From a virus: a stretch of DNA of 64,000 nucleotides. The stretch spans positions 1 through 64,000 of the IMG/VR virus record IMGVR_UViG_3300044641_007991. The stretch is one strand, 5' to 3'. Positions 1 to 8,519 of the stretch are shown here, piece after piece. Made by a program: the position numbers and the translations under genes. Every line of letters starts with the position of its first letter. Position 1 is the first letter of the stretch. Under the pieces are notes generated by a model. That model was given only the letters and a program-made list of their open reading frames with translations. It had not been told where the DNA came from and searched no databases.

Positions 1-1910
1 ATACATCAAGAACCAATGCAGCTAATACTTTCCTACAAGCGAATGATGGAATCACATTAACCGCTGCTAGAAATTATACTGATCTAGCGAACAGTTTTAA
101 TACATCAAGAACCAATGCAGCTAATACTTTCCTACAAGCGAATGATGGAATCACATTAACCGCTGCTAGAAATTATACTGATCTAGCGAACAGTTTTAAT
201 ACATCAAGAACCAATGCAGCTAATACCTTCTTGCAGGCTAACGATGGGATTACATTAACTGCAGCTAGAGCATACACTGATCTAGCGAACAGTTTTAATA
301 CATCAAGATTAGCTGATGCTAATACCTTCTTGCAGGCTAACGATGGGATTACATTAACTGCAGCTAGAGCATACACTGATCTAGCGAACAGTTTTAATAC
401 ATCAAGAACCAATGCAGCTAATACTTTCCTACAAGCGAATGATGGGATTACATTAACTGCAGCTAGAGCATACACTGATCTAGCGAACAGTTTTAATACA
501 TCAAGAACCAATGCAGCTAATACTTTCTTACAAGCGAATGATGGAATCACATTAACTGCAGCTAGAAATTATACTGATTTAGCTAATACATTTGCTAGAA
601 ATTATACTGATGCAGCTAATACTGCAATGAAAAATTATGTTGATGGTAAAACTAATTTTAATAATTCAATTTCATTCGGTAACGATGTAAATGTATCAGG
701 AAATCTTTATGTTCACGGTATTACAACTACATTTGATTCTACTAAATTAGTAATAAATGATAAAATTATTGAATTGGGTAATACTGCAGCCCCGACAGAC
801 TTAACAGCTGATGGTGGTGGATTACTCGTCAAAGGAACTACCGATAAAACATTTAATTGGTCAAATACAGCTGGTATTTCTAGTTGGGTAAGTTCTGAAA
901 ATTTAAATTTGGTTTCTGGTAAAACATATAAAATCGGTGGATCCGATGTTCTTTCTGCGACAACATTGAATTCCAGTGTAGTAAATTCTTCGCTTACTTC
1001 TGTTGGTAGGGTAACAAGTGGTATTTGGGTTTCTGCTATTGGTAATGTTACCGCAGCTAATTTGACGAATATTCCTTCTGCTAATTTAGCAGGAACTATT
1101 CCTTCTGTTGTTTTGGGGAATTCTTCTCATTATATTGGAACAACTGTAATAGCATTAAATCGTAGTTCTGGTAATTTGGGATTAACTGGAATTACTTCGG
1201 TTGCTCTTCCTGGTGCATCAAGCGGAACCATTACTTTACAACCTACAGCTGTTGCTGGTACAACAACATTAACATTACCTGCTAATACTGGTACATTAAT
1301 TTCTACTGGGGATACTGGTACTGTTACTTCAGCTATGTTATTGGACGGAACTATCGTTAATGCTGATATTAGTGCTACAGCTGCAATTTCTACCTCTAAA
1401 TTAGCTGCAAATACTATTTCTGGTATTGTATTAGGTTCTACATTAAATGCATTAGCTAATGGTTCAGGTTTGATCTGGAGTACCGGAACAAATTATACTG
1501 GTGCCGCAGCTGCAACATTAGGAATAGATAGTTCCGTAGTTACATTAACTGGATCTCAAACATTAACCAATAAAATTTTAACCGCTCCAACAATCACCGG
1601 CACAAAAGAAATTAAAGCAGCAATTGCTGCCTCTGACATCGATTGTGCAACTGGTAATTATTTTAGTAAAACCATTTCTGGTGTAACTACATTCACTGTG
1701 TCTAACGTTCCTTCTATCAACACTGCAATATCATTTGTATTGGATTTGACTAATGGTGGTTCATCTACTATTACTTGGTGGTCAGGTGTGAAATGGGCAT
1801 CCGGTATAGCACCAACGTTAACTGTTTCTGGTCGTGATGTATTGGGTTTCTTTACGCATGACGGTGGTACTACTTGGAGTGGGTTGGTTCTTGGTAAAGA
1901 CTTAAAATAA
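1..1910 (+). CDS. Tail-fibre-like virion protein, 5' end outside window
   Basis: The reading frame is open at the left edge, so the true start lies upstream. The N-terminal part in view is six near-identical 33-residue repeats. A central segment with the phrase KLVINDKIIELGN and a later one reading DISATAAISTSKLA follow; both phrases are typical of long tail-fibre and structural proteins of T4-like environmental phages. I see no enzymatic motif. It probably forms a trimeric fibre shaft with a C-terminal beta-rich end. The next gene starts 46 bases downstream on the same strand. The fibre assignment is by composition and phrase similarity, not by a recognised catalytic or receptor-binding domain. 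Confidence 0.8.
   Translation, partial: TSRTNAANTFLQANDGITLTAARNYTDLANSFNTSRTNAANTFLQANDGITLTAARNYTDLANSFNTSRTNAANTFLQANDGITLTAARAYTDLANSFNTSRLADANTFLQANDGITLTAARAYTDLANSFNTSRTNAANTFLQANDGITLTAARAYTDLANSFNTSRTNAANTFLQANDGITLTAARNYTDLANTFARNYTDAANTAMKNYVDGKTNFNNSISFGNDVNVSGNLYVHGITTTFDSTKLVINDKIIELGNTAAPTDLTADGGGLLVKGTTDKTFNWSNTAGISSWVSSENLNLVSGKTYKIGGSDVLSATTLNSSVVNSSLTSVGRVTSGIWVSAIGNVTAANLTNIPSANLAGTIPSVVLGNSSHYIGTTVIALNRSSGNLGLTGITSVALPGASSGTITLQPTAVAGTTTLTLPANTGTLISTGDTGTVTSAMLLDGTIVNADISATAAISTSKLAANTISGIVLGSTLNALANGSGLIWSTGTNYTGAAAATLGIDSSVVTLTGSQTLTNKILTAPTITGTKEIKAAIAASDIDCATGNYFSKTISGVTTFTVSNVPSINTAISFVLDLTNGGSSTITWWSGVKWASGIAPTLTVSGRDVLGFFTHDGGTTWSGLVLGKDLK
3..596 (+). repeat. Six tandem 99-bp in-frame repeats
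   Basis: Units start at about 3, 102, 201, 300, 399 and 498 and each encodes 33 residues of the fibre shaft. Two sequence types are mixed: one with AATTATACTGATCTAGC and one with GCATACACTGATCTAGC. The array therefore looks like a recombination mosaic. It continues past the window edge. Confidence 0.95.
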
Positions 1911-1956
1911 TCTCTCTTGGGGGTTGGATGAATATTTTTTATAAAAAAGGATTATT

Positions 1957-3909
1957 ATGAGTGTTAGAGATATAGTACAAGCAGCAGCTGGCGCTAGTCC
2001 AGCAACTTATATTGAAGACGTGTTCAGCACCTATCTATATAGAGGTAACGGCTCTACACAGACGATCACAAACGGGATTGACCTGACAGGTAAGGGCGGG
2101 CTTACATGGGTTAAAAATAGAACAAATGCAACGGATAATGCTTTGTTCAATCTACCCAGCGGCGGCTACGCCACAATTGCGTATCAAGCATCAAACGCAA
2201 CGAACGCGAGCATAACCACATCACCAACAACCAGCATAACTACGACAGGTTCTGGGTTCACCCTAAACGGGTCAAGCACAGTCATAAATGCGTCCAGCAC
2301 CAACTACGCCTCATGGACATTCCGCAAGCAGCCGAAGTTCTTTGATGTGGTGACGTATACGGGGAACGGATCAGCTCAAAACATTCCGCATAACCTTGGC
2401 AGTGTTCCTGGCTGCATTATTGTCAAACGCACTGATAGCGCTGGTGATTGGTCTGTTTGGCATAAAGATGCCAGCACACTTTATTTAAACAGTACCGCAG
2501 CCCAAGGCTTTAACATTTTTGGTTCTGTTACATCTACAGCGTTTGGTGTGACATCAATCAGTTATTTAAACGCCTCTGGCGGCACATTTGTCGCCTACAT
2601 CTTCGCCCACAACGCTGGAGGTTTTGGTCTAACGGGTACGGACAATGTGATTTCGTGTGGGTCGTTTACGACTGATGGAAGTGGCAACGCGACTGTAACC
2701 CTTGGCTACGAACCGCAATGGGTTATGGTGAAGTCAAGTTCGGCAATAGATGGTTGGGTTATGCTTGACGTAGCTCGCGGTTGGTCAATGGCAACGAACG
2801 ATCAATATTTGTCGGCTAACATTGCATCTGCCGAATCGGTTCTAACTGGCGGCAATCCAACGGCGACAGGATTTGTTACACCAACTCTACAGGGTGGTAC
2901 CACATACATCTACATCGCCATCCGTCGCCCCAACAAGCCACCGACAACTGGGACGCAGGTTTACAGCATGATTGACCAAACCGGTGTTGACGCTCCATCT
3001 TTTCCGGTTTCAACGATTGGCTTTCAGCCAGATTTGGTCATGCAGTTGAATAAAGGGGTCATATCACCACATTATGGCCGCAGCTTCAAAACCAGACTGA
3101 CTGGATACGGGTTCGCAGACACACCAACAAGTTCGTTTGCTACAAGCCCGCACTTGGCTACGCATGTAACTTCCGCGGAGGGTAGCTACGCATGGAATAC
3201 GAACGGAACTGTGTTTGGGATGGGCAACACTTGGAATGCAAATGGGCCGTCTTTCTATGCAATAACAGCGCACTTCTTCAAACGCGCCCCTGGTGTGTTT
3301 GATGTGGTTTGCTATACGGCAACAGGTAGCACCGTAATGACAATCACTCACAACTTAACGGTTACGCCTGAGTTGATGATTATGAAAGCCCGTAGTTCTA
3401 GTGGCTGGAATTGGGCAGTTTATGCAGCGTCTCAAGGGGCAACAAAGAAGGGGTTGTTAAATTCAACCAATGCGTTCGGTCTTTCTACGCCTATGTGGAA
3501 TAATACCGCACCGACAAGCACAAGCTTTACCGTTGGTACAGGGGATGACACCAATCCGTCTGCGGGTGTTACGATGGTCGCCTACCTTTTTGCATCATGC
3601 CCAGGCGTTTCAAAAGTAGGCAGCTACACAGGCAACGGAAGCACTCAGACAATCAATTGCGGGTTTACTAGTGGGACGAGATTTGTTCTTATCAAGCGGG
3701 CTGATTCAACGGGCGATTGGTTTGTGTGGGACACCGTCAGGGGCATTGTTGCTGCTACCGACCCTCATCTAAGTTTAAATAACACCACTGCTGAAGTTAC
3801 AACCGATGATAGCATTGACCCAGATGCATTGGGATTTATCGTTAATCAAGTGGCGGCTACAAACATCAATGTTAATGCAGCAACTTACATATTTTTAGCC
3901 ATTGCTTAA
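1957..3909 (+). CDS. Phage tail/fibre protein with repeated beta-rich domains
   Basis: 650 residues, with a good start after AAGGATTATT. At least three copies of a repeated module can be seen, marked by phrases like YTGNGS.Q.I.H(N)L, GCIIVKRTDSAGDW and FVLIKRADSTGDW, separated by about 150-200 residues. This module is common in predicted tail fibres of marine and freshwater phages (DUF7483-like, from memory). Base composition is visibly richer in G and C than the flanking genes, with codons such as GGC, CGC and ACG that neighbours avoid. This suggests the fibre was acquired by exchange. The function is inferred to be host recognition. Confidence 0.75.
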   Translation: MSVRDIVQAAAGASPATYIEDVFSTYLYRGNGSTQTITNGIDLTGKGGLTWVKNRTNATDNALFNLPSGGYATIAYQASNATNASITTSPTTSITTTGSGFTLNGSSTVINASSTNYASWTFRKQPKFFDVVTYTGNGSAQNIPHNLGSVPGCIIVKRTDSAGDWSVWHKDASTLYLNSTAAQGFNIFGSVTSTAFGVTSISYLNASGGTFVAYIFAHNAGGFGLTGTDNVISCGSFTTDGSGNATVTLGYEPQWVMVKSSSAIDGWVMLDVARGWSMATNDQYLSANIASAESVLTGGNPTATGFVTPTLQGGTTYIYIAIRRPNKPPTTGTQVYSMIDQTGVDAPSFPVSTIGFQPDLVMQLNKGVISPHYGRSFKTRLTGYGFADTPTSSFATSPHLATHVTSAEGSYAWNTNGTVFGMGNTWNANGPSFYAITAHFFKRAPGVFDVVCYTATGSTVMTITHNLTVTPELMIMKARSSSGWNWAVYAASQGATKKGLLNSTNAFGLSTPMWNNTAPTSTSFTVGTGDDTNPSAGVTMVAYLFASCPGVSKVGSYTGNGSTQTINCGFTSGTRFVLIKRADSTGDWFVWDTVRGIVAATDPHLSLNNTTAEVTTDDSIDPDALGFIVNQVAATNINVNAATYIFLAIA

Positions 3910-3942
3910 TAAATAATCATGGGGGAGGATTTCAACTCCCCC
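3908..3942 (+). promoter_or_regulatory. Late-promoter-like box plus hairpin
   Basis: AATAAATA at 3908-3915, a one-base variant of the T4 late box, overlaps the end of the upstream fibre gene. It is followed by a perfect 7-bp hairpin, GGGGGAG/CTCCCCC (3921-3927/3936-3942). It precedes the gene at 3969; the hairpin may attenuate read-through or protect the new 5' end. Confidence 0.5.
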
Positions 3943-3968
3943 ATACTTCAATCCAATAGGAGATTCAC

Positions 3969-4514
3969 ATGGAATATATCATCATTGATACCCAAGAAGT
4001 GGTGTCACAAGGTGAGCTGAGACGTCGTAATCCAGATATTAGCTTTCCAGCAGTTTGGGGGCAAGAAGTATTAGAATTTTTGGGCGTGGCTGTTGTATTT
4101 ACAACACCTCAGCCGGAATTTGATACTGTATCGCAAATAGTGGTCCAGGGTCCCCCAATATTGACTGCTAAAGGGCATTACGAACAATCGTGGGTTGTTG
4201 TTGATTTGGATCCAGTAATCGCCCAACAAAATCAAATAGCAAAAATGGAACAGGTAAAAGCGTCAATCGTTTCGGTTGTCCAATCAAACCTTGACGCATT
4301 TGCTAAAGAAAGAGGGTATGATGGTATCTTATCAGCATGTACTTATGTCAATTCTTCTAACGACCTTTTTAAAGCTGATGGATTAAAAGCGGTTGAGTTA
4401 CGGGATGCATCTTGGGCAATTTTGTATTCAATTTTAGCTGCCGTTGAAGCAGGTACACGAGTTGTTACATCATTTTCTGATATCGAAGCTGATTTGCCTG
4501 TTTTAGAATGGTAA
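3969..4514 (+). CDS. DUF4376-like tail-fibre accessory protein
   Basis: 181 residues. The C-terminal half (about 95-181) reads VQSNLDAFAKERGYDGILSA, then RDASWAILYSILAAVEAGTR and ADLPVLEW, the layout of the DUF4376 domain found in phage proteins next to tail-fibre genes. The start follows an AATAGGAGATTC ribosome site. It is the last gene before a bidirectional terminator, so it closes the fibre transcription unit. Likely role: fibre assembly or a minor fibre part; not shown by sequence alone. Confidence 0.75.
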   Translation: MEYIIIDTQEVVSQGELRRRNPDISFPAVWGQEVLEFLGVAVVFTTPQPEFDTVSQIVVQGPPILTAKGHYEQSWVVVDLDPVIAQQNQIAKMEQVKASIVSVVQSNLDAFAKERGYDGILSACTYVNSSNDLFKADGLKAVELRDASWAILYSILAAVEAGTRVVTSFSDIEADLPVLEW

Positions 4515-4534
4515 TTTGATAAATTAATTTATCA

Positions 4535-4562
4535 TAAAAAAGGGGCTTTTCAGCCCCTTTTT
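4535..4562. terminator. Bidirectional intrinsic terminator
   Basis: GGGGC-TTTTCA-GCCCC (4542-4557) flanked by A and T runs, placed between convergent genes ending at 4514 (+) and 4582 (-). Confidence 0.85.
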
Positions 4563-4581
4563 GATTTCCAGAGAGATAATA

Positions 4582-5025
4582 TTAATTATCGATTTGGATA
4601 CACAATGTATTAGCTGCAAAACTAGGAGCAGCGTCCCCATTATTGATAGTTTTAGGAACAGTTAATGCTCCATAGAATAACAAGTTTCCGCCAGTGAATG
4701 CATCATACATACCAAAACCTTGAACAACGCCCCAGTTACCTGATGGAGCATTAAATGAAATTATTGACGCATTGTTAGCAAAACCACTTGTACCAGAACT
4801 TACTGCACCAGAACCACCGTGTGTACCTGTCCAACCGCTTAAACTTGCAGCAACATTAGCACGAGTATAGTTGTTAGAACTAGGAATTTCTGTGCCACCA
4901 CCTGTATCACTAGGTGTTGTTGTAAACAAAGCAATACAAACGTTTGTTGATGGTGCTGTATACGGTGTTCCTCTTAAAATATGATCAATGATTTTGTTTT
5001 CAAGATAATCGGACATTGCGCTCAT
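4582..5025 (-). CDS. Phage virion protein, tail-fibre-associated family
   Basis: 147 residues. It starts MSAMSDYLENKIIDHILRGT followed by VCIALFTTTPSDTGGGTEI, the pattern of a common small phage structural protein seen with tail-fibre genes. Gly/Ser/Asn-rich beta composition, no signal peptide. The start follows AGGAATTATAC. A homing-endonuclease cassette now separates it from the next virion gene upstream (5923-6432). Confidence 0.7.
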   Translation of the reverse strand: MSAMSDYLENKIIDHILRGTPYTAPSTNVCIALFTTTPSDTGGGTEIPSSNNYTRANVAASLSGWTGTHGGSGAVSSGTSGFANNASIISFNAPSGNWGVVQGFGMYDAFTGGNLLFYGALTVPKTINNGDAAPSFAANTLCIQIDN

Positions 5026-5035
5026 GTATAATTCC

Positions 5036-5078
5036 TTATTTAAGTTATTTAGTATTTAAGTTATTTAGTATTTAAGTT
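5036..5078 (-). repeat. 16-bp direct repeats with late-promoter-like boxes
   Basis: The minus strand has two and a half copies of ACTTAAATACTAAATA between the endonuclease gene and the gene at 5025. Each contains TAAATA, so this may be a duplicated weak late promoter. The first copy overlaps the last codons of the endonuclease. Confidence 0.6.
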
Positions 5079-5853
5079 TAAGTGATTCTAAATATTCATC
5101 TGATTTCATATATGTGCCTTTTGGTAATTTTAACCCATTAGCTTTGTATAATTCTTTTATTTCTTGATAAATTGGTCTGGCTGCTTTCGCTTTTTGAAAT
5201 GTGCCATGTAATCCTGGATTATTATTTACAAAAATGTTTTTTTCATTTTTAATTTGCGTATAAACTGGATTTGTATCTCCTAGGAAAAAATGCGTTCCAT
5301 CTTTTATTTTTACTTTAGATGGATGATTATCATTTAAAAAATTATGCGTACCATCTTTAATCCTTTTTTGCGCTAATTCCCGTTGAAATTCTCCGCCAAT
5401 CCAATTATGTGTACCGTCTTCAAGTCTTTTTTGTTGAATTTTTCTTTGAAATTCTCCATCTCCCAAACAATGATGCGTTCCATCATCAACTCGTTTTCTT
5501 TGTATTTTTTTCTGTTGTTCGGAAGTTGTTCCGCCATCTAATCCATTCTCTAATTTTAAATTAGCCCATTCTTCAGATTCAATTATATTATATTTTTTTG
5601 ATAGGTTAATTGCTGTAGCAACTAATACATTAATATCATTAAATAATTTGCACCATAGTGTATCAACATTCGTACCGTGTTTTTTTAAATGAGCTAACCA
5701 ATAATCTCCAGATCCATTATATTTAAATGGGTTTTTAGAATTAGTTTTACATAAATATTTTAAACCTGTTGATTTATGTTGTTTTATCATTAAATATGTT
5801 GGTTTAAAATTTTTCATTTGTTTTTCTGTTATATAAATATTTTCGCTAGACAT
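5065..5853 (-). CDS. GIY-YIG-type homing endonuclease (cassette 1)
   Basis: 262 residues. The N-terminus MSSENIYITEKQ is shared with the other cassettes. A divergent GIY-YIG-like core follows, FKPTYLMIKQH..TGLKYLCKT, with N/KGSGDYW at about 50. The second half is a run of short repeats, DGTHxxLG / DGTHNF (about 125-210), probably DNA-contacting minor-groove repeats, then a C-terminus MKSDEYLESLKLKY also seen in cassette 3. It lies between two virion genes on the same strand and I see no duplicated gene end. The ribosome site AAGGAGG is strong. Confidence 0.75.
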   Translation of the reverse strand: MSSENIYITEKQMKNFKPTYLMIKQHKSTGLKYLCKTNSKNPFKYNGSGDYWLAHLKKHGTNVDTLWCKLFNDINVLVATAINLSKKYNIIESEEWANLKLENGLDGGTTSEQQKKIQRKRVDDGTHHCLGDGEFQRKIQQKRLEDGTHNWIGGEFQRELAQKRIKDGTHNFLNDNHPSKVKIKDGTHFFLGDTNPVYTQIKNEKNIFVNNNPGLHGTFQKAKAARPIYQEIKELYKANGLKLPKGTYMKSDEYLESLKLKY

Positions 5854-5873
5854 TATTCCTCCTTATAATTATA

Positions 5874-5927
5874 ATGTTTAGTGCTGGTGGGATGTGGGAG
5901 TCCGCGACCAGCTATGTATTTATTATA
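5874..5927 (-). promoter_or_regulatory. HEG 5' module 1: late promoter and covarying hairpin
   Basis: Reading the minus strand: AATAAATA (5924-5917) overlapping the stop of the upstream gene, outer stem GCTGGT/ACCAGC (5912-5907/5888-5883), CGC, a short inner stem GGA/TCC, one C, then ACTAAACAT (5882-5874). Start codon about 20 bases on. Confidence 0.8.
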
Positions 5928-6432
5928 TTACTTTGTTTACTGCAATTGAATTTCCAGCGCCAATATTAGTAATATTAAGTCTTCCATATGGCCAAGGAGT
6001 TGTTACTGTTGTATATGCAGTATTTGAATTAGCAACGGTAATTGGTAATGTGGCTAATGAGATCCAATGTTGTTGATCTGTTGATACTTCAATAGCAACA
6101 TTAGAACTGCCTCCAGTTGAGAATGCTTGAAGAACTGCATTAGGTGGATTAGTAAATTTAAAAGAAAATACTTCTTGTGGACCAGTTAAACCTGCTCCAT
6201 AATTTGGAGTTTTAGCAACCACACCCCACCCATCATACTGAGCATTTGAAAAATCAATAACGGCATTATTTCCAGAAACACTAGAAACTTTAGCTGCATA
6301 TCTAGCATCATTGTCTGTAAAATATAGAATTAAATCATTAGTTGCTTGAAGATATGGATTTGATTCAAAATTAATTTGTGTGTTGGCATAATCATATACA
6401 CCATATAAAGTTCTTGAAATTTCTGTTATCAT
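5923..6432 (-). CDS. Predicted virion protein
   Basis: 169 residues, no recognised family. Beta-rich, with phrases NAVIDFSNAQYDGWGVV and STDQQHWISLATLPITV that resemble jelly-roll or carbohydrate-binding folds of fibre-associated proteins. It lies between two fibre-type genes on the same strand. Its stop codon forms part of the late promoter of cassette 1. Confidence 0.65.
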   Translation of the reverse strand: MITEISRTLYGVYDYANTQINFESNPYLQATNDLILYFTDNDARYAAKVSSVSGNNAVIDFSNAQYDGWGVVAKTPNYGAGLTGPQEVFSFKFTNPPNAVLQAFSTGGSSNVAIEVSTDQQHWISLATLPITVANSNTAYTTVTTPWPYGRLNITNIGAGNSIAVNKVI

Positions 6433-6452
6433 TTAAAGATTTCCTATATTAT

Positions 6453-7718
6453 TTAAGCTGTAGCTGTTTTAATTGTTGCAAATGCGATTGTAATTGCTTC
6501 TGTTAATGATGCATCCGTTACATTTCTAATATTGATTGATGCTGATCCAGCTGCACATCGAGCATTTAAAAGATAAGATCCTGCAGTACCACCAGATAAA
6601 TGGTTAAGAACTAATACATCACCAGCTTTTAATGTTGAATTAGTCATTGTAAATGATACTGTTGTATTTCCTGCTAAAACAGCATTATTTGTTGTTATTT
6701 GTCCAGATGTTTTATTTAAAACAACTGTTGTTGCTTTGTTTGTAAGCTGAGTAATTGTTCCACCAGAACCAGGACCATACCCTATACCACCAGATCCACC
6801 AACTAAAACACTACTAATACCAGTTGTGTAAATATTTGTGTTGCTGTATATTATATTTGAACTAGAAAATGTTAAATTAGCGCCTAATAACCATGTTTGA
6901 GCACTATTTAAATAAATCCCGCCATTATTTAAATACAAAGAATAATTATTACCTGAACCACTGGCGCCAGATGCTTCACCAAATAACCCGACATTATGGC
7001 CACCTGTGTGTATGTCATTAGAATATCCACGAACACCAATTGCAGATCCTTGATCAGCAACTCCTAAAACATGTGCTTCACCAATAACTCCAGCGCATCT
7101 AGTTGCTGGGCTTGTATAACCTTTTCCATATACCCCAACCCCGTACACGTTTGCATCAGTTGCGTGCGCCACACCTTCTGCCAATAATCCTATATTATGT
7201 ATTTCAGATCGTTGATTAGCAGTAGCAGTTGATGATATGGTGACAGATGAATTAGGGAATTGTGTAGTATTTGCACTTGTTCCAACAAATATAGTGTTAG
7301 CGTTAATTTGCGTAATTGCTTCTACAACATTTACCCCATCACAATAAATTATTTTTGTAGAATTATTTAAAATAGTAACACCAGTTCCAGCCGCAGTTTT
7401 GACAACAATATTTTGTCCACCTGTTGTTTTATTTGATATAATATAAATTTTAGTAGAAGTTGGGATAATTATATTTCGGGTTGCTGTTAATGAGACAGAA
7501 GATGTAATCGTTAGAATAGCTTTTCTGGCTTCATCATCGCTTGCGTTAGCTGTAGTTAATGTATAATCTGCGTTTAACATTGAAACAGTTGCCATGCCAG
7601 CAATTGCAGCTTCGATAACAATATCCAAATTATTATTGGTTTTTGTTCCCCAAGTTCCCTTATTTTCTTTATTTGCCATTAACTCCAAGCGGAGTAAATC
7701 AGAATATGTAGATGCCAT
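6453..7718 (-). CDS. Tail-fibre-like protein
   Basis: 421 residues. The N-terminus ASTYSDLLRLELMANKEN then GTWGTKTNNNLDIV is the usual opening of a phage tail-fibre family whose shaft is tested by TWG and NLN phrases. The middle is a series of beta repeats (NIGLLAEGV, GVGVYGKG, NVGLFGEA) resembling left-handed coil modules with a period near 25-30 residues. A perfect late promoter lies 32 bases upstream. Receptor binding is inferred. Confidence 0.75.
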   Translation of the reverse strand: MASTYSDLLRLELMANKENKGTWGTKTNNNLDIVIEAAIAGMATVSMLNADYTLTTANASDDEARKAILTITSSVSLTATRNIIIPTSTKIYIISNKTTGGQNIVVKTAAGTGVTILNNSTKIIYCDGVNVVEAITQINANTIFVGTSANTTQFPNSSVTISSTATANQRSEIHNIGLLAEGVAHATDANVYGVGVYGKGYTSPATRCAGVIGEAHVLGVADQGSAIGVRGYSNDIHTGGHNVGLFGEASGASGSGNNYSLYLNNGGIYLNSAQTWLLGANLTFSSSNIIYSNTNIYTTGISSVLVGGSGGIGYGPGSGGTITQLTNKATTVVLNKTSGQITTNNAVLAGNTTVSFTMTNSTLKAGDVLVLNHLSGGTAGSYLLNARCAAGSASINIRNVTDASLTEAITIAFATIKTATA

Positions 7719-7749
7719 TTTAAACTCTATAAATTGGTTAATTTTATAG

Positions 7750-7778
7750 TATTTATAAAAATAAATAAGATATAAATG
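7750..7778. promoter_or_regulatory. Divergent late promoters
   Basis: TATAAATA on the minus strand (7757-7750) for the fibre gene at 7718. AATAAATA (7760-7767) and the weaker TATAAATG (7771-7778) on the plus strand for the small gene at 7789. Confidence 0.75.
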
Positions 7779-7788
7779 GAGAAAATCT

Positions 7789-7971
7789 ATGAGCGATCAA
7801 ATAACAAGTTTTGAAGAACGTTGTGATTTTTTAGAGAGTATGTTTGATGTAAAAGACTATTCGCAATACGTCAAATTTGATGATTTTTGTACTGCGAATA
7901 ATCTATTTACTAGAGATAAGATGCTTGAAGCGTTACCTAGAAATGCTATATGGATGATGGAAGAATTTTAG
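7789..7971 (+). CDS. Small acidic protein of unknown function
   Basis: 60 residues, no recognised family, acidic, no membrane segment. The start follows GGAGAAAATCT. It is the only plus-strand gene here and its last four bases overlap the convergent gene ending at 7968. The late boxes just upstream suggest late expression. Confidence 0.6.
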   Translation: MSDQITSFEERCDFLESMFDVKDYSQYVKFDDFCTANNLFTRDKMLEALPRNAIWMMEEF

Positions 7972-8381
7972 ATTAAAGTTGTATAAACATTAACCAACAC
8001 ATTTCTTTGGACTTCAATACCGCTATCAGTTTTTTCTGCAATTGTAACTGAGGTGTTTAATGTGTTCCATTTCTTTTCAGGAACCATTACCAACATAATG
8101 TTATATTTTTTGTTATAAAGAATTGATTCACCAAAATCCAACACCTCATCGTTTAATTCCCAATTAACGTGTTTCTGTACACTTTCTTTGAAATCTGAGA
8201 AATTTCGTTTAGCCAATGCTTCTTGGTTTTCTTTAGAATCTTTTAGGAAAACATAATTCGCAAATCTGCGATATTCTAATTGTGAACCGTGTAAAAACGG
8301 TTTAATAACATGATAGTTATTTGCTTCTTTAATTTCTTTAAAAATTTTACGGCTTTCGAAATAGTGTTTGATTTTTTGCAT
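7968..8381 (-). CDS. Unknown cytoplasmic protein
   Basis: 137 residues from the ATG at 8381 (an in-frame TTG lies 12 bases upstream). Lysine-rich N-terminus MQKIKHYFESRKIFKEIKE, then a mixed alpha/beta segment. No family recognised. It sits alone behind a sigma70-type promoter, so it is probably an early gene between late blocks. Confidence 0.65.
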   Translation of the reverse strand: MQKIKHYFESRKIFKEIKEANNYHVIKPFLHGSQLEYRRFANYVFLKDSKENQEALAKRNFSDFKESVQKHVNWELNDEVLDFGESILYNKKYNIMLVMVPEKKWNTLNTSVTIAEKTDSGIEVQRNVLVNVYTTLI

Positions 8382-8414
8382 AAAGTTTTCCAAGTTAAGT
8401 TAAGGTACAACTAC

Positions 8415-8453
8415 ATTATACCGTTTTTGCGGTAAAAAAGCAAGCACTTTTTT
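8415..8453 (-). promoter_or_regulatory. Sigma70-type early promoter
   Basis: -35 TTGCTT (8443-8438), 17 bp, -10 TATAAT (8420-8415), with the family's AAAAAGTGC upstream. Drives the gene at 8381. Confidence 0.85.
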
Positions 8454-8519
8454 ACGATTCGGTTAAAAAACCTGTTAAACCTAAATATAGAAAAAGCAAT
8501 TTGTTAAAAGAGGTGCGTT

